Below are positions 1-6,594 of a DNA stretch of 64,000 nt, piece after piece. The stretch is from Streptomyces sp. KL109B (GTDB taxonomy: Bacteria > Actinomycetota > Actinomycetes > Streptomycetales > Streptomycetaceae): the NCBI RefSeq assembly GCF_030766935.1, contig NZ_JASERL010000009.1:1-64000 (forward strand), read 5' to 3'. Both the position numbers and the translations under genes were made by a program. The notes beneath the pieces were generated by a model, which did not search any database, was not told the origin of the DNA, and worked only from the letters and a program-made list of their open reading frames with translations. The stretch's first letter is position 1, and each line of letters opens with the position of its first letter.

Positions 1-2
1 TA

Positions 3-569
3 CCCGCTTCCTACAGCGGCGCCACGACTGGTGTGGAACTCGTGTCCCTGTCGAGCCAGCCGGTGGCGCTTGCTCCGATCGCACCACCCGTACCGCCCTA
101 TGAGGCCCCGCTGTCCTACAAGGAGCAGGCCGAATTCAAGATGTGGGCGGACGGCCTGCCGTACAAGAACCCCGGCAACAGGCCGGCCGACGAATATCAA
201 AAGCGCGTGGCAGGATCGCCAGAGCGTGGATTGCCGCTTCCCTCCGGCTGGCCCAAGCCCAGCGGCCGGCTCATGGCCGACGGCCTGCGTGCCACGGACG
301 GCGCCGCGGTCGAGGCCAAATACGTCAAGCAGGAAGGCTGTTCACCGCGCACGCTGAACAACATGAACAAATCGAACGGCCGGATCTGGGAGACCAACAT
401 GTACAACGGCGACCTCAAGGAGATGGCCGAGTACGGAAAGGCCATGACGGTACCCGGCAACAAGGTCCGCTTTGTCGAGGTCAACACCAACGACGCCGAG
501 TCCCTGGCGTACTGGCGTTTCCTCATGGCCACCAACCACGTCGAGGGCTACGCACGCCACACCCCCTAG
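3..569 (+). CDS. C-terminal part of a polymorphic toxin, restriction-endonuclease-fold (Tox-REase-2-like) domain
   Basis: The reading frame is open back to the first bases of the window, so this is the 3' end of a larger gene and the true start lies outside. The visible 189 codons begin with a Pro-rich linker (PIAPPVPPYEAP), then a block opening YKEQAEFKMWADGLPYK. I recognise this as the restriction-endonuclease-fold toxin-2 type found at the C-termini of actinobacterial secreted toxins. An acidic residue followed by ExK (TDGAAVEAKYVKQ) fits the D...ExK nuclease core. Such domains are DNases delivered by contact-dependent or type VII-like systems and are paired with an immunity gene immediately downstream, as here (18 bp gap). 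What I see: the linker, the ExK motif and the gene pair. What I infer: DNase activity. The secretion-competent N-terminus cannot be judged from this window. Confidence 0.75.
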   Translation, partial: PASYSGATTGVELVSLSSQPVALAPIAPPVPPYEAPLSYKEQAEFKMWADGLPYKNPGNRPADEYQKRVAGSPERGLPLPSGWPKPSGRLMADGLRATDGAAVEAKYVKQEGCSPRTLNNMNKSNGRIWETNMYNGDLKEMAEYGKAMTVPGNKVRFVEVNTNDAESLAYWRFLMATNHVEGYARHTP

Positions 570-587
570 AGAACCGGAAGCGAGTAC

Positions 588-1049
588 ATGAACAGGGACG
601 ACCTGGAAAAGCTCACCACGACGTTCTACGTCGCAGCGCCCGAGGGGCAGCCCTGGGGGCTCGACGCAGAGCGTTTCGAAGTCGGGCTGCGACGGCTGAG
701 CAAGCAGGCCATGACGGCACCGCTGACGGCCCCGCAGGAGATGACCGACCAGCTCGCGTTCAACGGCCACTCACTGGTGTTTGCCGTCCACGTGGGGGAA
801 ACCCCCATCGAGGGGCAGTTCATGGACGCGGCGCAGAGCTTCAACATCGGGCCCTGCACCGCTGCCGAGGCGGCAGTCTTCATCGAATGGCTCCAGGGCT
901 TGCTGCCCGAGGGCGCACGTATGCGCTTCAACAGCGAAGAGGGTGTCGAGAGCGGTGACATGAGCGACTACTGGATCCCTGCGGGCACGCAACGCGCTGC
1001 GATTAGTGAGGAGCTGCTCGACCACCTCGACGAGGTAGTAGACGAGTGA
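588..1049 (+). CDS. putative immunity protein for the upstream nuclease toxin
   Basis: This 153-residue soluble acidic protein starts at an ATG preceded by a purine-rich stretch (GAACCGGAAGCGA), 18 bp after the toxin stop. No signal peptide or membrane segment is visible. The N-terminus is MNRDDLEKLTTTFY and the end is strongly acidic (SEELLDHLDEVVDE), common for proteins that mask a basic nuclease surface. I do not recognise a named family; the call rests on position directly behind the toxin domain, size and charge. If correct, it binds and neutralises the Tox-REase domain in the producer's cytoplasm. Alternatives are an unrelated small regulator or a generic hypothetical protein. Confidence 0.5.
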   Translation: MNRDDLEKLTTTFYVAAPEGQPWGLDAERFEVGLRRLSKQAMTAPLTAPQEMTDQLAFNGHSLVFAVHVGETPIEGQFMDAAQSFNIGPCTAAEAAVFIEWLQGLLPEGARMRFNSEEGVESGDMSDYWIPAGTQRAAISEELLDHLDEVVDE

Positions 1050-1089
1050 CGGCCAACGCGAGCCCATTCATGCACCTCATGTGACCGAC

Positions 1090-1265
1090 GGGACGTTGTC
1101 CTTGGGAGGGGCGGTGCAGGAGCGCGGCGAGTAAGGCGTGGTCGGGCCGGATGAGTATCGATTTGTCGATCTGGCCCTGCAGTAGTGCCAGTTGGTGGCG
1201 CAGCGCCGCGAACTCGGCTCGTTGTTGCGATCACTCGTCGGCAGGAGCCGTATCAGGGTGAACAC
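1090..1265 (-). pseudogene. decayed N-terminal fragment of an integrase-core transposase
   Basis: On the minus strand two frames together read FTLIRLLPTSDR, then after a frameshift AEFAALRHQLALLQGQ and RPDHALLAALLHR. This is the conserved N-terminal signature of the Streptomyces DDE (rve) transposases that also occur intact nearby (compare LRLLPMTDHEKDAEILALRHQL in the element at 1754-2927, split here for comparison as LRLLPMTDHE and ILALRHQL). No catalytic domain follows; the frame runs into the 3' end of the toxin/immunity locus. It is a scrap of an old insertion sequence with no function. Confidence 0.6.
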
Positions 1266-1285
1266 AAACGAGACCTGGCAGGGTG

Positions 1286-1753
1286 TCAGTCCGAGAAGTC
1301 GAGGCTCTCCTGGCCAGGACCAGGGGTGCGTCGAGAGCTCCGGGGCGGTTTCGGTTCCTTGGTTGCGTAGGCAGGTACGGGCAGGACGCCCTCGTCATGT
1401 AGGTCGTTGATGGTGATGAGTGGGCCGCTGCTTACTGCGTCCAGCAGCCGGGCCTGTCGGGGTTCGAGGGCTACGAGGAGCCCGAGCGCGTTGATGAGGT
1501 CGAGTAGATCAACGGTCCACCGTGCAGGCCAGGTCGGGGGCAGGATCTCGTTCAACGGGGTCTGCCGTTCTATATCTGGCTTGCGCTTACGGAAGCTGAA
1601 CCACTTGCGGATCACCTGTACCCCACCGATCCGATAGTCCCAGACTTCCGGCGGCACCGGACGTATGCAGCCCGTGCCTACGGTGAGGGTTCGTGTGGAT
1701 GCGTCGTAGGAGATGTCCTGAGGCAAACCGTTGTCTTCTCCGATCACGACGAC
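1286..1753 (-). pseudogene. C-terminal fragment of a type ISP restriction-modification enzyme, cut by an IS
   Basis: The minus-strand frame ends at a TGA (1286-1288) and encodes about 156 residues. Recognisable elements are VWDYRIGGVQVIRKWFSFRK, then LPPTWPARWTVDLLDLINAL and LVALEPRQARLLDAV. These match the far C-terminal target-recognition/specificity end of type ISP (fused helicase-methyltransferase) restriction enzymes. The frame runs directly into the left inverted repeat of the insertion sequence at 1754, and no methyltransferase or helicase portion appears on the other side. The fragment is therefore dead and marks a lost phage-defence locus. Family assignment rests on the VWDY...WFS.R pattern and is from memory. 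Confidence 0.6.
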
Positions 1754-1783
1754 GCTGTGCGTGCCGAAAATTACGTCCGTGCA
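1754..1783 (+). repeat. left terminal inverted repeat of the 1754-2927 IS
   Basis: Thirty bases starting GCTGTGCGTGCCG; 27 of 30 match the reverse complement of 2898-2927. Confidence 0.8.
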
Positions 1784-1785
1784 CT

Positions 1786-2846
1786 TCAGCAGACATGCCG
1801 GTATTCGTGGATCACGCCGCTGAGGCGGTCGTGTCGGCGAATGCTTAGGCGGTCGATTTGTTCCGGATCGAGGGGTTCGGGCGGGGCGTGGAGTGGGGCG
1901 GCTGCTTGGAGTGTTCGGTGCGTGCGGTGCTTGTTGTAGTGCTGCTCGTATTCCTTCAGTGCGTGGCGCAGGTGGTGTTCGTTCCAGATCAGGGTGCGGT
2001 CGAGGAGCTCGCGTCGCAGGGTTCGAACCCAGCGTTCCGTGATCGAGTTCATGCGGGGGATCCGGATGCCGGTGAGGGTGGTGGTGATGCCAGCCTGCTC
2101 GAGGATGTCGTCGATCGCTGGTGGGTACTTGGCGTCTCGGTCGCGGATGAGGTACTTGATCGCGGGGAGTTGTCGGGCGTCTTCCAGGTCCATGACCAGG
2201 TTTCGTTGCCCAGGACGCGGATTCTTCTGCCGGCGTGGTGGATGGCGACGAGGATGTACTGACGCTGGCCGGGGAGAGTGACGGTCTCGATGAAGTCCAT
2301 CGCCAGGATGGCCTCAGCTTGGGAGCGCAGGAAGCTGGCCCAGGTGACGGTGGTTCGCCGCGGGGCTGGGTCGATGCCTTCACTTTTGAGGAGTTCCCGG
2401 ACGGTGGATGGTGCGATCCGGATGCCGGGGAGGGCGAGTTCGCCGTGGATGCGGCGGTATCCCCAGGCGGGGTTCTCGGCGGCGAGGCGGAGTACCTGGC
2501 GGCGGATCGAGGCATGGGTGCGGGGTCGGCCGGGGCGTCGCCTGGCACTCGCACGGGCGTGGTGGTTCTTGAGCAGGTCGCGGCGCCGGCGCAGGACGGT
2601 GTCCGGGCTGACCAGGAGCCGGAATCGGCGCAGTGTCGCGCGGGGGAGCGGAGTGAGGAGCGCGGCGAGGAACGCGCGGTCCGCGGCGTGGAGGCGGAGG
2701 CGCTTGCCGTCGAGTTGCCGCTGCAGGAGGCCGAGTTGGTGGCGGAGGGCCAGGATTTCGGCGTCCTTCTCGTGGTCGGTCATCGGCAGTAATCGGAGTG
2801 CTGCGAAGGTCTGGGTTATGGCGAGGTAGGCGAGGCGAAGAAGCAT
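1786..2846 (-). pseudogene. integrase-core (DDE/rve) transposase, inactivated by internal deletion and frameshift
   Basis: The N-terminal frame (from 2846, MLLRLAYLAITQTF) carries ILALRHQLGLLQRQ, helix-turn-helix residues (RFRLLVSPDTVLRRRRDLL), ENPAWGYRRIHGEL and the first catalytic Asp in AILAMDFIETVTL. After RRIRVLGN near 2195 the frame is lost. A second frame (NLVMDLEDARQLPAIKYL) carries the second Asp (IRDRDAKYPP) and the catalytic Glu (RMNSITERWVRTLRRE) and ends GVIHEYRHVC at 1786. Compared with the family, about 15 codons between the two parts are missing as well as one frame. All three DDE residues survive but no single protein can carry them, so the element is probably immobile unless helped in trans. 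Confidence 0.8.
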
Positions 2847-2897
2847 GAGCAGGGATCATGCCGGATGCCGGACGGCTACATCCTGGCTGAGGTGACC

Positions 2898-2927
2898 TGC
2901 GCGGATGTAATTTCCGGCACGCACAGC
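2898..2927 (-). repeat. right terminal inverted repeat of the 1754-2927 IS
   Basis: Reverse complement starts GCTGTGCGTGCCG and matches 1754-1783 at 27 of 30 positions. The third bases beyond it belong to the truncated gene that follows. Confidence 0.8.
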
Positions 2928-2928
2928 A

Positions 2929-3345
2929 CCGGACTCTGCATTCGTCGCGCTGTATCCGCACCCGGACGACGGATTCACCCCGAACATCACGATCGATGGC
3001 GCATACCGCCCGGATGAGTCGACGCTGTCGGAGATCGCCCATGGGTCGGTGGAGCGCCTGCGCCAGGCTGGTACGACCGTCGTGGTCACCGGAGGCCGTG
3101 AGCTGGGTTCTGCGGAGACCCCAGGTTTCACACAGACACTGGCCGTCTCCGCCAACGTCCGCGGAATCCCCCGTGAACTCCTCCAATCCCAGGTATACCT
3201 GGCCATGCTGGATGATGACGATCCGCGTAAGCGGGCGGTGATCCGCCTGGTGTTGACGGCGACAGCGTCGCAACACCCCGCCGTCCTCGATGACTTCCGT
3301 GACGTCGTGCGCACCGTTCGTCCGGACCCTGCCGCCACTTCGTAG
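2929..3345 (+). pseudogene. 5'-truncated gene, possible LpqN/DUF1795-like protein
   Basis: The frame is read from the IS edge (SAFVALYPHPDDGFTPNITI) to a TAG at 3343-3345, about 139 codons, with no start codon or ribosome site before the IS boundary. A GTG at 3049 (VERLRQAG) could start a shorter product but has no obvious ribosome site. Features are the opening strand with NITIDG, a Thr/Val-rich core (TTVVVTGG) and a helical C-terminus (AVLDDFRDVVRTVR). The layout resembles the mixed alpha/beta LpqN/DUF1795-type proteins often seen near type VII secretion or toxin genes in actinobacteria. That resemblance is weak. The next gene starts 59 bp downstream and may have been its operon partner. 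Confidence 0.45.
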
Positions 3346-3404
3346 ACGTACCGCGACAACAACTGTTCTTGCACGGCCAATCCGATTCCTCAAAGGTTGA
3401 CTTA

Positions 3405-3917
3405 ATGGGACTCTTCGACAAGCTGACTGGAACCAAGCGCCCCGCCGGGGGCGTGGCTCCACGACCCGCCACCGAGGTGCACGATGCTCTGCTCAACCTG
3501 AACCGTCCCGATGTTCCGTATGTCATCCGGAGCGGCCTTGATGAGGGTGCGGATCTGGTCGCCGAGTGGCGCCTCATGGACCCGGCCTGGCAGACCTTCT
3601 TCGTACGCACTGAGGTGAGCCGAGTCCTCCAGGTGCGCATGCGGTTGGTTCCGGAGAAGAGTGAAGTGCGTGGCCTTGACCAGCAGTACGAGGTTACGTG
3701 GGCAGGTGGTGTCCCCACGTTGGCGATCTCGGCCGAGAGTCAGCGTGGTCAGGTGCAGACGACTTCGAAGCGCTGGACGTTGGGCGGGGGCACGGACGGT
3801 GGACTCGAGGCGACGGAGACGTTTAGTTTCGACAGTTCCGACTTGAAGGAACCGCTGCAGAAGATTGTGCTTGACGCGGGATGGACCTGGCGGGGAGTCA
3901 TCACAGGCACATTGTGA
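3405..3917 (+). CDS. conserved actinobacterial protein of unknown function
   Basis: The ATG at 3405 opens MGLFDKLTGTKRPAGGVAPR, a start I recall from a widespread family of unnamed Streptomyces proteins; an upstream TTG at 3369 adds 12 residues but has no better ribosome site. The 170 residues contain no signal peptide or membrane helix. The middle is strand-rich with alternating charged and aromatic residues (VAEWRLMDPAWQTFFVR) and the end is AGWTWRGVITGTL. The shape suggests a single antiparallel beta domain. It follows the truncated gene at 2929 by 59 bp. No function can be assigned. Confidence 0.65.
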   Translation: MGLFDKLTGTKRPAGGVAPRPATEVHDALLNLNRPDVPYVIRSGLDEGADLVAEWRLMDPAWQTFFVRTEVSRVLQVRMRLVPEKSEVRGLDQQYEVTWAGGVPTLAISAESQRGQVQTTSKRWTLGGGTDGGLEATETFSFDSSDLKEPLQKIVLDAGWTWRGVITGTL

Positions 3918-3952
3918 AGCGGGCTGTAGTCCTCGACGAACCCGCTGACTGC

Positions 3953-4087
3953 GGCGCGTTTTACGGTCCTTCGCGGTGTGTAGCGGGATGCGTTTGTGCG
4001 GTTCCTCGATCCGCTGGGGCGTCCCGGGCCGGGGCGGGCCGCCTTCGCGCGGGTGTTGCGGAACCCTCGCCGCACCCGGGCTGAGCT
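3953..4087 (-). pseudogene. C-terminal remnant of an IS701-like transposase
   Basis: The minus strand reads SSARVRRGFRNTRAKAARPG, then PGRPSGSRNRTNASRY and TVKRA. This is the basic C-terminal tail I know from Streptomyces IS701-like transposases (pattern ARVRRGFRN...PGPGRP.G..NR...TVKR). No catalytic domain accompanies it. The plus-strand N-terminal piece of the same family lies at 4221-4456, so one or two copies were broken here. Confidence 0.6.
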
Positions 4088-4220
4088 GTACTGAGCTTGA
4101 TGTTTAACCTCGCTGGTCACCCGACCTGTTGATCTGTGGTTCTTTCGGGGACAGCGGTCGCGGCCGCCCCGCACGCTTCGAGATGTCGAGTAACGGAGCG
4201 TGGAGAGGCGGCCGCTGTTC

Positions 4221-4456
4221 ATGAGTGTGTCGGTCGGCGCGGGCGGCGTCGAGGCCCTTGGAGTGTTGTCCCGCTTTCGGGTCGAGTTCTACGACTGCCT
4301 CTACGCCCGAGCGGACGCGCTCTTCGACCTGACGGACGCCGCACTGTGTGCGGATCGTCCGGTCGCTTCGCTGCCCGAACTCACGCTGCTCGCCGAGCAT
4401 CCGCGTGGACACGGCGCGATGTCCGGGGCGTTGAACAACGGGTGGCTGGAGCCTGT
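4221..4456 (+). pseudogene. N-terminal fragment of an IS701-like transposase, cut by an IS
   Basis: The frame from the ATG at 4221 encodes MSVSVGAGGVEALGVLSRF, then RVEFYDCLYARADALFDLTD, LPELTLLAEHPRGHGAM and ALNNGW. This is the conserved opening of IS701-like DDE transposases in Streptomyces. It runs straight into the left inverted repeat of the element at 4457. The downstream continuation (LAGLPLPR...) is not found beyond the right end at 5677, so the remainder has been lost. Confidence 0.65.
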
Positions 4457-5677
4457 GGGTGCCGATAACCCATGTCACCCACTACGCGACCTGCGTGTAT
4501 TCATGGATCAGCCCTCCGAGCCGGTCGTGCCGGATGATCTGGGTCTGTTCGTCTTCGGAGGGTCGTGGGGGCGCGTGGAGACTGTTTGGAGATCGCTGTC
4601 CGAGTGATCGGTGGGGGGGGTGGGGGGGCGGTGATCGTTGTAGTGGTGGGCGTACTCGTCGACGACGAGGCGAAGATGCCGTTCGCTCGTGATCAGAATG
4701 CGGTCGGTGGCCTCGCGCCTGCATGATCCCACCCAGCGCTCGGCGATCGCGTTCATTCGGGGCACGCCCGGCAGGATGGGCACTACCCGTGTGCCGACGG
4801 TGATGAAGACCGCGTCGAAGCTCTCGGTGAAGTAGCCCGCGTTGTCCCGGATGAGGAATCCGATGCCTTCGGCGCGTGCGTCATCCCAGCTCATGAGGAG
4901 ATTTCGGGCGCACTGGGTGGCCCACGCGGCGGTGACGTGCCGGGTGACGCCGGCGATGTGGACGCGGCGGGTGTCGTGCTCGATGAAGAAAAGGACGAAC
5001 AGGCGCCGCAGGAGGACGGTGTCGACATGAAACACGTCGACCCCAAGCATGCCCGAAGCCTGCGCCTTGAGGAACCGGGCCCAGGAGCGGTCGGCGCGCT
5101 GAGGCGCTGGCTCGATCCCTGCCTGCTGCAAGATCTCCCAGACGGTCGAAGCGGCAACCTTCCAACCCAGGTTGAGTAGTTCAGCTTGAATCCTGCGGTA
5201 CCCCCAGCCGTCGTTTTCTCTCGCCAGGCGCAGCACCAGAGCCCGCAAAGCGGCGGGCTTGGGTGGTCGCCCCGGCCGGTGGTGCGGATAGGTCCAATTC
5301 CGCTTCACCAGTCTGGCGTGCCAGCGCAGGACCGTGCGCGGGCTGACCAGGAGTTTCAGAGCGAGGCGCTCACGCTTCCTCAGCAGTCGAACGAGCGCGG
5401 TGATCACGGCACGGTCGCCGAGTTCGAAAGTCGGCCTCGGCCTGCCGCGCTCCAGGACACTCAGCTGATGGCGCAGCACCAGGATCTCGACATCCTTGGC
5501 CGCGGAGGACCGCGCCAGCAGGCGCAGCCAGCCGAGCAGGAGGCAGCCGAATCGGTAGACCAGACGGAGCGTCACGATTCCCTGCCATGCATCGACGGGC
5601 TTACGTACGTCCGCGACGTGACCCCATGGTGACCCTGAAGTCGCAGTTCAGCACAGGTAACAGGGTTGTCGGCACCC
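4457..5677. mobile_element. second insertion sequence (1221 bp) with imperfect terminal inverted repeats
   Basis: The left end (4457-4479) begins GGGTGCCGATAACC. The reverse complement of the right end (5656-5677) begins GGGTGCCGACAACC; with one gap the two match over about 20 of 23 positions. It encloses one leftward integrase-core transposase. No clear target duplication was found at the flanks (GAGCCTGT on the left, TCAGGCCA on the right). It is inserted in the IS701-like transposase fragment at 4221-4456, so it is younger than that element. Confidence 0.75.
4482..5575 (-). pseudogene. integrase-core (DDE/rve) transposase with a C-terminal frameshift
   Basis: From the start at 5575 (GTG region, MTLRLVYRFGCLL) the frame is intact through the N-terminal signature VEILVLRHQLSVLER, ENDGWGYRRIQAEL, first Asp (GVDVFHVDTVLLRR), second Asp (FLIRDNAGYF) and catalytic Glu (RMNAIAERWVGSCRRE). 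After HHYNDHRP it enters runs of G at 4611-4628 (C on the coding strand) and slips. The family's usual ending RHDRLGGLIHEYTQVA is found in another frame ending at 4482, while the current frame stops at 4508. Only the tail is altered, so residual activity cannot be excluded. It is a different subgroup from the transposase at 1786-2846 but the same family. Confidence 0.75.
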
Positions 5678-5872
5678 TCAGGCCAGCTGCCCCACGCCGG
5701 CGACGGCGATCAGGTCGAAGAACAGTTCCAGCCATGAGGCATGGCGCTCGGCACCTGACTGGGCGGAGTCGGGGGTGGCAGCACCGTTCATGGAATTCGA
5801 CATAAAGGAATTCTGGCCACTGGTCGCCCTGCGGGATGTTCGGGTGGTGCGTCAGCTGTGGGTGTCGACCGC

Positions 5873-5946
5873 ACACCTCGGCACGGTGGCCCCGGCAAGC
5901 GTGCCGACCTGCTCCTGTTGAACGCTGATCCCACTGCGGGCATCGG
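5873..5946 (+). pseudogene. amidohydrolase C-terminal scrap
   Basis: Across a one-base frame change the plus strand reads HLGTVAP then GKRADLLLLNADPTAGIG. This is the hallmark C-terminal strand of metal-dependent amidohydrolases (G.v.pGkrADLvlld.dP). Nothing of the catalytic barrel is present. It joins directly to the SDR remnant that follows. Confidence 0.5.
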
Positions 5947-6332
5947 CGGAAAAGCTGCTCGCTACCGGCGATCGTGTCGTCGGCACACTTCGGGACCTCT
6001 CAGCCGCCGACGACCTCAAGGCGCAAGACGGCGACCGGCTGTGGCTCGCCGCTCTCGACCTGACACATATCGGCGAGATCCGACAGACGGTCGACGTCGC
6101 CTGGGTCGCGCTGGGCCACATCGAAGTGGTCGTCAGCAACGCCGGCCCTGGGCTGCGGGGCGCCGCCGAGGCGGTAACCGACGAGCAGATCCGCCACCAG
6201 ATCGAGGCCAAAATGAACGGATCGATCCAGCTCGTTCGCTCGGTCCTTCCCCACATGCGAGAGCAGGGGCACGGCCGCATCCTCCAGGTCTCGGGCCTCG
6301 GAGGCCAGATGACGATTCCCGGAAGCTCGCTG
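5946..6332 (+). pseudogene. internal fragment of a short-chain dehydrogenase/reductase
   Basis: The frame reads AEKLLATGDRVVGTLRD, LAALDLTHIGEIRQTVD, HIEVVVSNAGPGLRGAAE, GSIQLVRSVLPHMREQG and GRILQVSGLGGQMTIPGSSL. These are the alphaB/betaB, D-l-T, NAG and S-s-g-g stretches of classical SDR enzymes. The N-terminal TGxxxGxG nucleotide loop and the catalytic YxxxK are both missing: the 5' end is joined to the amidohydrolase scrap and the 3' end drifts into unrelated sequence. No start codon is evident, so this is dead. Confidence 0.6.
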
Positions 6333-6535
6333 GATCCCGCAACGAAGTGTGGCCGTGGCCCGGCTCCAGGCACAACGCGACCTGGCCTGCTCGACCGACT
6401 ACGCGGACCGGGGGCACCGTAGGGCCGGATGTGAAGTCGTCAGGAGCAGTTGTCCGCGGTCGCGTTCTGCAGGTCGAGGCCCACATCGATCGAGGAGAGG
6501 GTCGGCCTCCGTCCACGGGAGACCGGGGGCGGAGG

Positions 6536-6581
6536 CCGGAGTGGATCAGTACTGAACACCGGAGTGAATCAGTACTGAACA
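6536..6581. repeat. two tandem 23-bp repeats, each with the palindrome TCAGTACTGA
   Basis: Units 6536-6558 and 6559-6581 differ at one base. Each contains the perfect 10-bp palindrome TCAGTACTGA. They lie just beyond the 3' end of the leftward beta-propeller gene (stop at 6595). Otherwise 6333-6594 holds no gene I can support. Confidence 0.8.
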
Positions 6582-6594
6582 GAGGACGGGTCCG

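Larger units (their letters stand above)
1754..2927. mobile_element. insertion sequence (1174 bp) with 30-bp terminal inverted repeats
   Basis: The left end (1754-1783) and the reverse complement of the right end (2898-2927) agree at 27 of 30 positions, both beginning GCTGTGCGTGCCG. Between them lies a single leftward integrase-core transposase gene, now broken. A target duplication is not convincing: only GC is shared, and it falls inside the repeats as drawn. The left flank is a restriction-enzyme fragment in minus orientation and the right flank a truncated plus-strand gene, so deletion or rearrangement followed insertion. Confidence 0.8.

Noticed and set aside
5601..5876. A 91-codon minus-strand frame between the second IS and the amidohydrolase scrap
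   Set aside because: No recognisable family, Arg-rich composition and no ribosome site; treated as non-coding.
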